Shown: piece by piece, positions 37,651-49,235 of the stretch
Layout: every line of letters starts with the position of its first letter
Numbering within the stretch: the stretch's first letter is position 1
Source of the DNA: Charina bottae
Lineage: Eukaryota > Chordata > Lepidosauria > Squamata > Charinaidae
Direction: 5' to 3'
DNA: 64,000 bases
NCBI GenBank assembly: GCA_023362775.1
Contig: JALMGJ010000002.1
Location: 110,057,981 to 110,121,980 of the forward strand
Notes under the pieces: generated by a model
Databases searched by the model: none
What the model saw: the letters and a program-made list of their open reading frames with translations, nothing else
What the model was told of the DNA's origin: nothing
Position numbers and translations under genes: made by a program

Positions 37651-37692
<42 letters not shown>
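37625..37692. repeat. (GA/CT)n tract in the GABRG2 5' UTR, directly before the ATG
   Basis: About 68 bp of near-pure CT on the plus strand (GA on the gene strand) ending at the base before the proposed GABRG2 start codon. No stop codon interrupts the reading frame through the tract. Confidence 0.9.
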
Positions 37693-38663
37693 TCACCCCC
37701 CCACCACACACACACACACTCCCGCCCCCTTTCCTTCTCGGTCGCAGACAAATCCGTCCCCTTCTTTATTTAGTGATTTGTAGTGTGGAAGGTGGTGGAG
37801 AGAGATCCCGCCGCCCTCCCTCCCTTTACCGGGTCCCGCCGGTGGGATGAGCCATTGCTCTCCCTCGCTCTCTTCCCCTCAGCCGAATTAATTTTCGGGG
37901 AGGGGGTTGTTCAGAAACCAAACCGCTTCCCTATCCTTTATGTATACGTGAAAAAAAAATAAAAGCCCCTTCCGAGTTGGCATGAATTGTATGACTGGAA
38001 GCAAGTGAGTGTGTGTATGTGGGGGAGGGATGCTCACGTACACACACTCTTGAAGCGGGGTGGGGGAGGGAGAGACGACGGGTCCCCTGCGATCTGTCAG
38101 CCAGAAGGGATCGGCTTGGGGAAAGAAATGGGGAAGAGTGGGAGGAGAGGCCTCCGCCCGGATTAAACCGCGAGGTCAAAATGGGAACGCGGCACCCGAG
38201 GTTGCTGCCACTGCCGCAGCACAGCTTAACACATGCGTGGTATCAGCTACGCAATGGGTAGCTGCCCCCCTCCCTCTTCAGCACACGTGTGTGGGGCTGT
38301 CTGGCAGGACCGAGCGATTTGCCACCGTTGGTGGGGTGAAAATCTTCCTCCTCTTTAGCTCCTTTTTTAAAGTGAGGTTAAAGTACAGTCTCCCTCCAGT
38401 CCAGTCCTGCTGCTGGTGACAGTTCGTGGACGCCTCCATGCAGTTTTCCTGGCAACACCCAAGTCTTTCTCCGGAGTTCCCAATCCAAACTACAGAAATC
38501 TGGGATTTCTTAGTGGTCTCTCATCCAGAGACTAAACAGGCCCCAACGCTGCTGAGCTTCTGCACTCAGACAAGGTCATTCATCTGCTGCCACTACCTGA
38601 GCCAAAGGTGAGGACCTGTCCCCTGAATCACACACACCCTTCAAATAATTGCATTGTAACGCT

Positions 38664-38727
38664 GGCTCTAGTCGGACAGGACTGCACAAACGTGCGGTGG
38701 GGGGGGGATCCTTTACCTTTTTAAAGG
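38664..38727 (+). mobile_element. Sauria-type SINE tail fragment
   Basis: CTAGTCGGACAGGACTGCAC...CCTTTACCTTTTT: the last ~60 bp of the SINE, with a G run expanded inside. Confidence 0.75.
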
Positions 38728-39205
38728 CATGATGGAGGGGAGAGGGTTAAATTTGATGCATACAACCCACTGTAAAACTAAGTTGAAAGGAGAACTAGCT
38801 CTGCAACAGACAAGAGAGGAAGGAGGAATCCAGTGTCACAAAGTGGGGTCAGAGTGGTTTGGGGAGAGGGAGGGGAAGAAAGAGGTGGGGGGAGAGGGAG
38901 GAGAAGACCTTCTGCATCAGTGAACATTAGAGTGGGAAGATCAGAGTGGATGTGCTCCTGCTGGGATTCTGGAGCTCAGATTATCATTTGCCAGCCTCAG
39001 AGATGGGGGGGGGGCAAGGTGTGGCTGGGGAGGTGCATGGTGATGGACACGTGTTTAATTTATTTTGTTATTTTCCATAGAAATGGATCCTTGGTTTCAA
39101 GGAATATTTGTGGCTGTGTAAAGGGATGGGGGCATTAAAAAATTCAGGGTCCAAATGGGGGGAAGGGTTGCATATGGTTTCTGTTTCCATTCCATTTCAA
39201 AATGA

Positions 39206-39284
39206 GAAGAAGGAAGGAAGGAAGGAAGGAAGGAAGGAAGGAAGGAAGGAAGGAAGGAAGGAAGGAAGGAAGGAGGGAAGGAAA
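39206..39284. repeat. (GGAA)n microsatellite
   Basis: About 19 AAGG units. Confidence 0.95.
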
Positions 39285-39702
39285 GCACTTCGAGTGACAG
39301 CCCATCAGACACATTTCCAGCCAGAGTTTTGCAGTGTGGAAGGTTCCTCTAATAGGTAAGACATGAATGGGCAGAAGAGCAGGTGGGTTATTTGGGTAAC
39401 CCATGAGTAGACAGGGAGGGAAACAAGTGAGTGAGCAGTATGTGAGTGGAAGGTGGATGGGGTCAGAGCTGGAGTGCATGACGAGCCCTCCAAATGCCTT
39501 GCTGGGGACAGGGAAGGGGGGGGTGCTCCAACCTGGCCCTGCCACTGGTTGGTGGTTACAGTTGCTAAGCATTTGAAATGGTTCAACCTGTAGGAAAAGG
39601 AACTGGTCATGAAGCCTGTTTGGGGTGGGGGGTAGGAGCATGGCAGAATTTTACAGGGATCTAATCTTCATTCTCTAACTGTTAAGATTAAAACCAAAGT
39701 AA

Positions 39703-39797
39703 TTTATTAATTAATTTATTTTTTATTTATTTATTTTTCAATTTCTATTACCGCCCCATCTCCCCCGAGGGGGACTCTGGGCGGTTTACAATCATAG
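39703..39797. repeat. CR1/L2-like 3' end remnant
   Basis: TTTATTTATTT run then a CGCCCCATCTCCCCCGAGGG ... CTCTGGGCGGTTTACAAT pattern, common at the ends of squamate CR1/L2-type repeats. Family assignment is from memory of the pattern only. Confidence 0.4.
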
Positions 39798-40024
39798 AAA
39801 GCAGCACTGTAAATGGGGTATATAATGTCTGGGCCACCTGCCTTGGGAGCATCTAGGTAGAGAAACAAAATAGATGTGCTGGCATCATTTGAATGCCTGT
39901 CAAATGACAGGATTTGGCTTTCCTTTCACTTCATGGCTTTCAATTCAGCAATGAAAAGCCTGACACAAAGTTCATGAAAAAGTCACGAAGAGCACTTATT
40001 CCTAACAGAACAGATTTAAGTGAA

Positions 40025-40182
40025 ACCTCCTTTGAGTCAGGCTCAACCTCTGATGGCTTCATGGTCATGTCCGTGTAGCTTTCTTGGCCATAATATGAAA
40101 GTGATTTGCCGTTGCCTTCTTTCAGGATATTTTCTTGACTTCCCAGTCTACCTACAGGTCGCAGATTCTATTCACAGATTTA
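40025..40182 (-). mobile_element. Old SINE remnant
   Basis: Minus strand shows GGCAACGGCAAATCACTTTC, GGCCAAGAAAGCTACACGG and GACTCAAAGGAGG, a diverged version of the tail in the SINEs at 32986 and 53526. Confidence 0.5.
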
Positions 40183-40559
40183 AAACTGCTGCTGAGATAA
40201 GACAAAACCAGAAAGGTGATTCTAGACAGCTTTTCTTGATCCAAAGCAACTAACCAGAAACTTTCATTTTACTTGAGTTAAATCTTTGTAATATAAAATC
40301 AGACTTCAAACTTTGAAATTAAATGGCAATATCCTTAACTACTATATTAATTCAAAAAGCTGCAACACAAATCTGTAATCAGCAAGCCTTTTATTTGAAG
40401 TAGCTGCTTTTATAATTGGCTTGCAACCACCAGTGTAGTCTCTGATACACCCCTTAGTGCCCACTAAACTCCCAGTCCCACCCAACATTAAAGACTCTTT
40501 AATTTAATTTAAAAAGCAAATTAAATAGGAAATTGGCATACAACAAAGCAAAGCATCAG

Positions 40560-40891
40560 GGGACGTGGTGGCTCAGTGGGTAAGATGTCAGGCTTGTCGA
40601 TCGGAAGATTGCAAGTTCGGAGGTTCGAATCCCTAGCCCCGCGTGACGGAGTGAGCTCCCACACTTGCCCCAGCTCTTGCCAACCTAGCAATTCGAAAGC
40701 ATGCAAATGCAAGTAGATGAATAGGTACCACTTCGGTGGGTAGGTAACAGCGTTCCGCGTGCATCATGCCAACCACATGACCGCGGAAGCATCTTCGGAC
40801 AATGCTGGCTCTTCGGCTAAGAAACGGAGATGAGCACCGGCCCCTAGTCGGACACGACTGCACAAATGTGCGGGGGAAACCTTTACCTTTT
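40560..40891 (+). mobile_element. Sauria-type tRNA-derived SINE, full length
   Basis: Full element: head GGTGGCTCAGTGGGTAAG with A box, GGTTCGAATCC B box (about 40621), central GTAACAGCGTTCCGCGTGC region, and BovB-like tail GTCGGACACGACTGCACAAA then CCTTTACCTTTT. A perfect 15-bp duplication AAAGCAAAGCATCAG lies at 40545-40559 and 40892-40906. Confidence 0.96.
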
Positions 40892-41230
40892 AAAGCAAAG
40901 CATCAGCCACCAGGATATTCATTGTAGGAGTGCCTTTGTATCCTGGAAACTAGGGTGACAGAGGGAATTCTGGGAGATCTGTTTGCTTTTGGTATACTAG
41001 GCCTTCTAGACCTGAAGTGCAAACATCTGGACAACCATTAGATGACAAAAAGTTTTGCTGTGCCATCCAGTTACTTGGATTTTAGCCACCCAGATCTGGG
41101 AACCCTAATTTTGTGACTGGCCATGCTCACTACAGCAGTTATTTTTGTACGGACAACCCTCCCAAATCCACCAGTGCTTTCCAAATTCCAAATGGATTCC
41201 CCCCAAGTTTCTACCTCAATCCGAGCAATT

Positions 41231-41307
41231 ATATGCTAGAGGAGAATTCTGGGAGTTGAAGTCCACACGTCTTAAAGTTGCTGAGGTTGACAAACTTTGT
41301 GCTAGAG
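41231..41307. mobile_element. hAT-type MITE fragment
   Basis: GAATTCTGGGAGTTGAAGTC ... CTTAAAGTTGC: the same core as the 103-bp MITE at 51709-51811; ends eroded. Confidence 0.55.
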
Positions 41308-42177
41308 GTTCTGTTGCACATCTACATCATAGTGCTCATAAGTTAGCACTATGTCTTAAGTATATTTGCCTCAATATTTAATGGATTTCTATGGAATTCA
41401 CCTCGGTCTATTTCAGTAGAGTATTATAGACCCGATCTTTTTTTAAAAAATGGGGGAATCCATACAAGAAGGTGGTGCTATTCCTGAAAAAGCCAGACAG
41501 TGCCATGAATGCTGCATTTGTCACATAACATCATTTTGCGCAGCTTTTAGCCACACATTTTACCATCTTAGCTGAACAGAGACCTAAGCAGGCATCAGTA
41601 CTGGACAGAGTTTTCCATGCTGGAAAACTGAACTGGCTACCAACTTGGCCAAAACATAATCACACTGTGGCAAGGCTATGTTGTGACTCTACAATGGAAA
41701 TCTTTCAGTACATCTGTTGAAAGACAGCACAGTCACAGGATCTCTGCAACATTCACATGGGATTATTAATTGGGAATAAATGTGTTACAGAGCTGAGTCC
41801 TAACACTCTCACACCTTCCCTTTGTGTGTAGATGCTAGCACTGCCAACAGTTATTCCAACCTGCCAGAAAGTTTCACAATGTGCTCCATTACTGTGAAGC
41901 CATGCTTTCAACACTGCTGTCATTTGGCAGGCAAAGACTGCTATCTTCAGTCATTTGAAGGGAGGAAAAGGTTGGCATCTGGAAAGTTTATATTTGAGGA
42001 CTACTTCCATGCTACAGCCTTTTAGTGCTGGTTGGAAGCCCTGATTTCTTATAATTAACCTATATTGGAATGAAACAGAGGTTCCACCCAGCACTTAATA
42101 TGATTCAGCATTAACAAATGATGCCTTCCCTTAGGGTCAGGATCCTTTTATAATGGATTCTTAAAAGTAAGTTGTAT

Positions 42178-43929
42178 TGGGACTTCCGGTGGGGACATGG
42201 CGGACTGAACAGCTGTGCCCCCGGGCTCATCAGGAAGAACTGACAACGCAGCAGATTTTTTGGGCTCAGGCAGGTTTTTCCTGAAGCCCAGGAGTGTTTT
42301 TCCGGAAAAAGGAAAACATCTGGAATCATCCCATCTGTCCTCCGGATGGCTGCTTGCAGCCAGAAGATCGCAAACAGCATTTGCGCTTGACTCGTAAGAG
42401 CTGGCCGGGAGGCTGGGATGTCACAATTTCCAAGCCGCGCTGTAGCCTTAAATGGACACTAAGACTGGCCACCCCATTTCTAAATCACACAATTTATATT
42501 TCTTTTAAGTACGCATATCCTAAGAGAGGCTTTCTACAGCAAGGAGAAGCTGGTTCTCTTGGTGCTTATCGTTATTTTTGGGATCAATTTTTTTTTAAAA
42601 AAAATCTTTTTAAGTTTTGGACTTTGTTTTCCATCCAAATATTAAGGAGGATTGAGAGTAAATAATTGTCTCCCTGTTATTGTTTTTGTACTAAATTTGA
42701 AGATATTAGCATTTTCCTACACGTTGAATCGGCTGTTTTGAACTTTCAGTTTTCTGCTTCTACTTTCCCTGGGGAACTGTCTGCATATCTCACTTTTGCT
42801 TATGTAAACACATTCCGGAATTCTTTCATATCTTCAAGTTTCACTGGTTAAGCTCCTAGGGGGCACCATAATCTACTGCTTGAGACATGGAGGATTTTAA
42901 ACAGACTTTCTCTGACTTCCAACAAGATTCTGATTCATACCAAGTTTTTATGCAAGGCATTCAGGACATTGTGGAAAATATGAGGTCTAAAATGTGACAT
43001 CTGGTTGGGGATGTCGTTGATGAAACAGGAATTTAACAGCGACAGAAATGTCTCTTCTAAGAGTGAGATCGGGACTTCTGTTGAAATGCTGAATGAAGAT
43101 TGGATAGTTGAATTGAAGAAATTAAAGGGAGAGATCGAGTTGCAAGCCATAAGTGAAATTGATCTTCTGATGGAACACCATGGAAAAGAAGGGGCTATTA
43201 TGTATGAGAGGTCTCCTGAAGAGAAGTCAGAGTTTTTGAGGGGGGCAGTTGGGCTGTTTGATTTTTAAAGAAAAAAGCTCTGTGCGCATTGTGGGGATAC
43301 TGTATGTAAATGCTCTGGTTTATTTTGAAGTGGGATAAGGGTTTAAGAATATTTATCTGGATTGCTTTTAGGGTTTGGCTGATTTCATTTACCTTTAACC
43401 ATTTGGATTAAGATTATTAAGGTATAATAAAAAAAATAATAAATGTCTGGTTTTGGGTTTAATATGATTAAGATTATTAAAATTTTAGTATTATCAAGTA
43501 TAACGGCAGACAATTTATGTTTTTTTAGTTTGATCTTTATTATAGTAGACAGGAATGTATAGAATAGTAGTAGGAAGGAAATAATTAAACAAATGTTATC
43601 TTTGGGGGGGAAGTTGATGAGGAGGTTTATATATATATTTTCTTTTAATACAAGGGGAGGGAGCAACTGTATTTAGTGATTTTTATAATGTGCCAATGGA
43701 ATGATTGATATAAATAATGTGGTTTTGGTTTAATATAGAGTAAGGGATTGATTATGGAATATTGTTGTATATCCTTGCTGTTAAAAGTCGGAAGGCACCT
43801 CTTCTTGTAATTTTGAAAAATGTTCTCTTGTGTTTCTACACTTTTTTAGTTTATTTTTTTTTCTTTGTAGATTTTTTGTTTTTCTGTAGCTTTTATCTTT
43901 GCTTGAAACTTAATAAAATTCTTATTTAA
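42178..43929 (+). mobile_element. HAL1-like non-autonomous L1 derivative, complete (copy A)
   Basis: 1.75 kb element with a perfect 15-bp duplication AAAAGTAAGTTGTAT at 42163-42177 and 43930-43944. It begins with an L1-like leader GGGACTTCCGGTGG...ATGGCGGAC, has one short ORF region (42887-43268) and a 3' UTR with AAAAGTCGGAAGGCACCTC and a pyrimidine-rich tract, and ends AATAAAATTCTTATTTAAAA. It has no reverse transcriptase. Leader, 3' motif and tail resemble the L1 copies at 7406 and 60963, so it probably used L1 machinery. Comparable to mammalian HAL1 (L1 lacking ORF2), though its ORF is shorter than a normal L1 ORF1. Confidence 0.75.
42887..43268 (+). pseudogene. HAL1-like ORF remnant
   Basis: Starts MEDFKQTFSDFQQ, reads to an in-frame TGA near 42994 where copy B has TGG, then after a frameshift continues as a Lys/Glu-rich, helix-prone segment (LKKLKGEIELQAISEIDLL) ending EFLRGAVGLFDF. 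About 125 codons in all. I see no RRM or C-terminal domain of a normal L1 ORF1 protein. The GLFD ending recurs in copies B and C, so it is a family trait. Confidence 0.6.
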
Positions 43930-44039
43930 AAAAGTAAGTTGTATACTCAAAATTTAAGAGTTCACAGTTTTCATCAATGGATCCTAAAATAGATTCCCCC
44001 CCCCCCCTACAGACAACTGCAATCATCAGACAACCAGGT

Positions 44040-44451
44040 TACCAACCTCACTTGACTTCTTTCTTTTCAAAAACTTTTGGCTACTATTAAACTGATGAAA
44101 TTGGGAAGGCCCCTGGGCCATATGGTTTTTCAGATGACTGCTATAAAAATATATTGGGTTCTTACCTTATATTTGATTAGAGACATATGTCAAAGCTTTT
44201 CCAAACAGACTCCAGTCCCTTAATTTTTAAGGAGGCAAGTATTACAGTCATTCTAAAGGCCTGGGAAGGATCCTGCTATTTATTCCAATTATAGAACTAC
44301 TTTCTTGATAAATCTGGGTGTTAAGACTTTAATAGCTATTTTGGTCAGTGGCTACAGCTAGTACTTGCAACTCTTGTGAACTCAGGTGAGGGTGTATTTA
44401 TGTAGGGTTATCAAAGGATCGGATAATGTGACATTTTTAATCAATGTAATA
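44040..44451 (+). mobile_element. Old L1 ORF2 fragment, left part
   Basis: Degenerate reverse-transcriptase reading GKAPGPYGF (from GKSPGPDGF), ASITVILK and related motif 0-2 remnants, with several stops and frameshifts. Interrupted at 44452 by the Tc1 derivative. Confidence 0.65.
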
Positions 44452-44453
44452 TA

Positions 44454-45133
44454 CACTGCTCAAAAAAATAAAGGGAACACTGAAACAACACAATGTAAGT
44501 CCAAGTCAATCACACTTCTGTGAAATCAAACTGTCCACTTAGGTAGCAACACTGATTGACAATCAATTTCACATGCTGTTGTGCACATGGAATAGACAAC
44601 AGGCGGAAAGCATAGGCAGTTAGCAAGACATCCCCAATAAAGGAGTGGATCTGCAGGTGGTGACCACAGACCACTTCTCAGTTCCTATGCTTTCTGGCTG
44701 ATGGTTTGGTCACTTTTGAATGCTGGCGGTGCTTCCACTCTAGTGGTAGCATGAGACGGAGTCTACAACCCACACAAGTGGCTCAGGTAGTGCAGCTCAT
44801 CCAGGATGGCACATCAATGCGAGCTGTGGCAAGAAGGTTTGCTGTGTCTGTCAGCGTAGTGTCCAGAGCATGGAGGCGCTACCAGGAGACAGGTCAGTAC
44901 ATCAGGAGACGTGGAGGAGGCCGTAGGAGGGCAACAACCCTCCTTTAATTTTTGAGTGTAACTCCACATCCAGACCTCCAGGGGTTGCTTACATTTGATT
45001 TCCATTGCTTTTTGTGTGATGTTGTTGTCAGCACATTCAACTATGTAATGAACAAAGTAATTAATACGAATATTTCATTCATTCAGATCTAGGATGTCTT
45101 ATTTCAGTGTTCCCTTTATTTTTTTGAGCAGCT
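44454..45133 (+). mobile_element. Tc1 internal-deletion derivative (copy 3)
   Basis: 680 bp with intact ends CACTGCTCAAAAAAATAAAG and ...TTTTTTTGAGCAGCT, flanked by TA on both sides. It keeps the transposase N-terminal HTH (44706-44941), then jumps from GGGCAACAACCC directly to CTTTAATTTTTGAGTG, losing about 890 bp relative to copy 2. Non-autonomous; could move only in trans. Confidence 0.95.
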
Positions 45134-45135
45134 TA

Positions 45136-45800
45136 TATAACTCAAAATAGAAAGAATCAAACAGTATTATTTCTTTAGATCCTGAAAATGCTTTCATATA
45201 GTTTATTGGAAGTTTCTGAAGTGAACTCTGACATTATGGATTTTATTTTATTTTATTCTGCATTAATATGTTTCATTTAATTTTTAATTACTGTGTGATT
45301 ACTAATAACATGCATTTTTCTTCGTCAATGTTGATTTGTGGTACATGTAATGAATGCTCTGCTTCTCTTGTTCACCTGGTTTAGAATTTTTTGCTTGCAT
45401 GTTAGAAAAATTTAAAATATTAAGAGGAACGTAATAGGGAAGGTGGGATGTAAGATTCTGTTACATGTGGATGACGTGCTCTATCATATAGATTAAGATT
45501 TAAATTCATATCCCTAATCACATTTCATTAGTTTGTGGGTTTCCTTGCTATCATGTGTACTTACTCAATAAATTGGAGCTGATCAGATCTGGTGCTCTGA
45601 AGTCTTTGTAAAGATTTTGACATATTTAGTGATTGGAGTTTTAGCATAAGCTCTAATTCTTTTGTTTGCTTTGGTATGAAGATTCCTGGGAAATTTTCTC
45701 ATCGGAAGGATTCAAACATCAGTATTTTCATAATAAAACAAGGGCCTAGTATAACTTTGAATATTAGGAATAAGACAAATGTGATTCAGAAAAAAATAAC
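45136..45800 (+). mobile_element. Old L1 ORF2 fragment, right part
   Basis: Continues the L1 reverse transcriptase on the far side of the Tc1: LDPENAF (from LDAEKAFD) near 45178 and HVDDVL (from the FADD box) near 45468. Heavily decayed. Confidence 0.6.
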
Positions 45801-45858
45801 TTTGACTTATATTTTAAGAGAACTTCTTTGAGCGAGATGGGTAGTGACTAAATTTGAT

Positions 45859-45861
45859 AGA

Positions 45862-45900
<39 letters not shown>

Positions 45901-45904
45901 ATAT
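45859..45904. repeat. (AAAT)n microsatellite
   Basis: About 11 tetramers. Confidence 0.95.
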
Positions 45905-46454
45905 TCAAATTGAAGATTAGTTTTGGAATACCAGAAAGAAAGATGCTGCACATCATGCAAAAATCAGACACCACCAGAGCTCTTTTGAGCCTCCTAGTTA
46001 TTAATAGAAATTGAAAGCATCTCCATTTGTGAAATTCTTGTCCTTCTAGAGGAATTTGTCCAGTGAGGATTGGACAGACAGCTGAGGACATAGGAGAAAA
46101 GAAAAAGAGAAAAAGGTAATGAAAGGCCTCTTAGATGGCATAGTTTCTTCATATCTCCTGATTCTCATAGACTGCTTCATATGCTAATCATGATTTGGTT
46201 AACAATGGCCTTATTGAAGAAACTGCATTTGGCTAGTTTTGTACAGTAGCTAATCCACAAACCACAATTTACAACTGCTGGGTTCATAGAAGAATCCAAC
46301 AATATGCATCATAATTTGGGATGTTGATCAAACCGGGCCACATAGTCATCCAGCATTTCAGATCCCTAGAGCCGTATTACTTCTTGATTCAATGCGTTAT
46401 CTCACCACTAACTCCTTTTCATGTCAGCATGTCTTAAAATACCTCTCTCTGAGC

Positions 46455-46905
46455 ACCAAAATTATTTATTTATGTGATTTATAAAGCTGCCTATCTCACA
46501 CAAGTGACTGGGCAACTTACAAAAATTAAAACACAGAAAACCCAGGACACATAAACTCCCAATGCCCAAGGATAAACAATAACCCACTTACCAAAAACAA
46601 AACGAGACAAAACCCCACCATCAATAATAATAGAGCTCATCTATCCACCTGACCCAAATGTCTGGGGAAACAATGCCTTGCAAAAGGCTAACAGGGTTCG
46701 GGCATCGGAATCTCTGGGGGGCATGCTATTCCACAGGGCAGGTGCTGCCACTGAGAAGGCATAATTCAGGGCCCCAACAAAATGGCATTGTTTAATAGAA
46801 GGGACCTGGAACATGCCCTCTCTATTAGATCTAGTGGGGCGGGCAGAAACATTGTCTATGGGTTATAAGAGGTCAGCTGATCCTACTTACTAGAGTTGAA
46901 TGGTG
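46455..46905. repeat. Interspersed repeat of uncertain family
   Basis: A TTATTTATTTATGTGATTTATAAAGC start, then a CATGCTATTCCACAGGGCAG, TGCCACTGAGAAGGC... segment. This wording recurs in squamate CR1/L2-type repeats as I remember them. No reading frame. Confidence 0.4.
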
Positions 46906-47439
46906 CCATTTTTGCAAGCTATCCGAAATGCTGAATAGCTTTGAAGTCATTCATAGTTTTTTTCCTTAAAAGCAGTCAGATTATTGAGATCAGTGAATCA
47001 TGTATATGTTCAAATGTTGCCCTGAGAAGTACAGTTTTACTGACAACCAAACCCCAAGATTGAAATTATTATCCAAATCCCTTATAGTATCTTCTTGTTT
47101 TACATACAGTAGAAAGAAAAGCACTATACTATGGCCAAAAAAAATGGAATACCATGATGTAAAATAAACAGATGATTCTTTTTCTGTTATATTCTTTATA
47201 ATTTATGACCCAGTTTAAGCTACTTTCTTTTTACTTTAAGTCCTCTGGATGTTCCAGACACCACTTAAAAAGTGATAACTGCTTCTATATTTATTATCTA
47301 AAGCTGTTGAAACAAACCTTACAACCAAATCTGTGGATGAAAATTTTTAAAATTCCTTGTTCTGTGATTAAAAATCAGAGCAGTTCAATTTCTAAGTTTC
47401 CTGATAGCTCTATCCTACAATAAATATATGAATAATATA

Positions 47440-47442
<3 letters not shown>

Positions 47443-47535
<93 letters not shown>
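47443..47535. repeat. (TA)n(CA)n microsatellite
   Basis: About 22 TA then about 25 CA units, ending at the 5' TIR of Tc1 copy 2. Confidence 0.95.
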
Positions 47536-47537
<2 letters not shown>

Positions 47538-49106
47538 CTGCTCAAAAAAATAAAGGGAACACTGAAACAACACAATGTAAGTCCAAGTCAATCACACTTC
47601 TGTGAAATCAAACTGTCCACTTAGGTAGCAACACTGATTGACAATCAATTTCACATGCTGTTGTGCACATGGAATAGACAACAGGCGGAAAGCATAGGCA
47701 GTTAGCAAGACATCCCCAATAAAGGAGTGGATCTGCAGGTGGTGACCACAGACCACTTCTCAGTTCCTATGCTGATGGTTTGGTCACTTTTCAATGCTGG
47801 CAGTGCTTCCACTCTAGTGGTAGCATGAGACGGAGTCTACAACCCACACAAGTGGCTCAGGTAGTGCAGCTCATCCAGGATGGCACATCAATGCGAGCTG
47901 TGGCAAGAAGGTTTGCTGTGTCTGTCAGCGTAGTGTCCAGAGCATGGAGGCACTACCAGGAGACAGGTCAGTACATCAGGAGACGTGGAGGAGGCCGTAG
48001 GAGGGCAACAACCCAGCAGCAGGACCGCTACCTCTGCCTTTGTGCAAGGAGGGACAGGAGGAGCACTGCCAGAGCCCTGCAAAATGACCTCCAGTGGGCC
48101 ACAAATGTGCATGTGGCTGCTCAAACGGTCAGAAACAGACTCCATGAGGGTGGTATGAGGGCCCGACGTCCACAGGTGGGGGTTGTGCTTACAGCCCAAC
48201 ACCGTGCAGGACGTTTGGCATTTGCCAGAGAACATAAGATTGGCAACTTCGCCACTGGTGCCCTGTGCTCTTCACAGATGAAAGCAGGTTCACACTGAGC
48301 ACATGTGACAGACGTGACAGGGTCTGGAGACGCCGTGGAGAACGTTCTGCTGCCTGCAACATCCTCCTGCATGACCGGTTTGGCAGTGGGTCAGTAATGG
48401 TGTGGGGTGGCATTTCTTTAGGGGGCCGCACATCCCTCCATGTGCTCGCCAGAGGTAGCCTGACTGCCATTAGGTACCGAGATGAGATCCTCAGACCCCT
48501 TGTGAGACCATATGCTGGTGCGGTTGGCCCTGGGTTCCTCCTAATGCAAGACAATGCTAGACCTCATGTGGCTGGAGTGTGCCAGCAGTTCCTGCAAGAC
48601 GAAGGCATTGATGCTATGGACTGGCCCACCCGTTCCCCAGACCTGAATCCAATTGAGCACATCTGGGACATCATGTCTCGCTCCATCCACCAACGCCACG
48701 TTGCACCACAGACTGTCCAGGAGTTGGGGGATGCTTTAGTCCAGGTGTGGGAGGAGATCCCTCAGGAGACCATCCGCCACCTCATCAGGAGCATGCCCAG
48801 GCGTTGTAGGGAGGTCATACAGGCACGTGGAGGCCACACACACTACTGAGCCTCATTTTGACTTGTTTTAAGGACATTACATCAACGTTGGATCAGCCTG
48901 TAGTGTTCTTTTCCACTTTAATTTTTGAGTGTAACTCCACATCCAGACCTCCAGGGGTTGCTTACATTTGATTTCCATTGCTTTTTGTGTGATTTTGTTG
49001 TCAGCACATTCAACTACGTAATGAACAAAGTAATTAATACAAATATTTCATTCATTCAGATCTAGGATGTCTTATTTCAGTGTTCCCTTTATTTTTTTGA
49101 GCAGCT
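47536..49106 (+). mobile_element. Tc1-family DNA transposon, full length (copy 2)
   Basis: 1.57 kb copy, close to identical to copy 1 and in opposite orientation to it. Ends CACTGCTCAAAAAAATAAAG and ...TTTTTTGAGCAGCT. Both flanks are microsatellites, so the TA target duplication is blurred. Confidence 0.96.
47780..48849 (+). pseudogene. Tc1 transposase, frameshifted (copy 2)
   Basis: Same two-part structure as copy 1: paired HTH domain frame 47780 to about 48240, catalytic frame about 48240-48849. FTDESRF, MQDNARPH and NPIEHIWD give DD34E. The frameshift lies at the same place as in copy 1 (GAACATAAGATTGG region, about 48230). A sequence of 7-8 differences from copy 1 is seen in the catalytic part, such as LLHDRF for LQHDRF and WPTRSPD for WPARSPD. 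No other stop. Confidence 0.94.
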
Positions 49107-49139
49107 TGTATGTATGTATGTATGTATGTATGTATGTAC

Positions 49140-49170
<31 letters not shown>

Positions 49171-49235
49171 TGTATATATATATATACACACACACACACA
49201 CATACATACATACATACATACAAACACATACACTG
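49107..49235. repeat. (TATG)n/(TA)n/(CA)n/(CATA)n microsatellite
   Basis: Compound repeat that starts immediately at the 3' end of Tc1 copy 2 and is itself roughly palindromic (TATG run, then CATA run). Confidence 0.95.

Larger units (their letters stand above)
36940..38340. promoter_or_regulatory. CpG-rich promoter region of GABRG2
   Basis: A stretch clearly richer in G, C and CpG than the AT-rich surroundings, centred on GABRG2 exon 1 and extending upstream (rightward) of it. It holds homopurine/homopyrimidine runs, a GGGGGCGGG Sp1-like box on the minus strand (37721-37730) and an AT-rich TATA-like CTAAATAAAG on the minus strand (about 37765-37774), roughly 140 bp upstream of the ATG. It looks like a CpG island promoter. 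The exact start site cannot be read from sequence alone, and the TATA-like box is only a guess. Confidence 0.65.

Noticed and set aside
40560..40640. tRNA-like A and B boxes
   Set aside because: They are the head of a SINE with duplications and tail, not a tRNA gene; no cloverleaf 3' half follows. The same holds at 32.8, 53.7, 62.55 and 62.76 kb.
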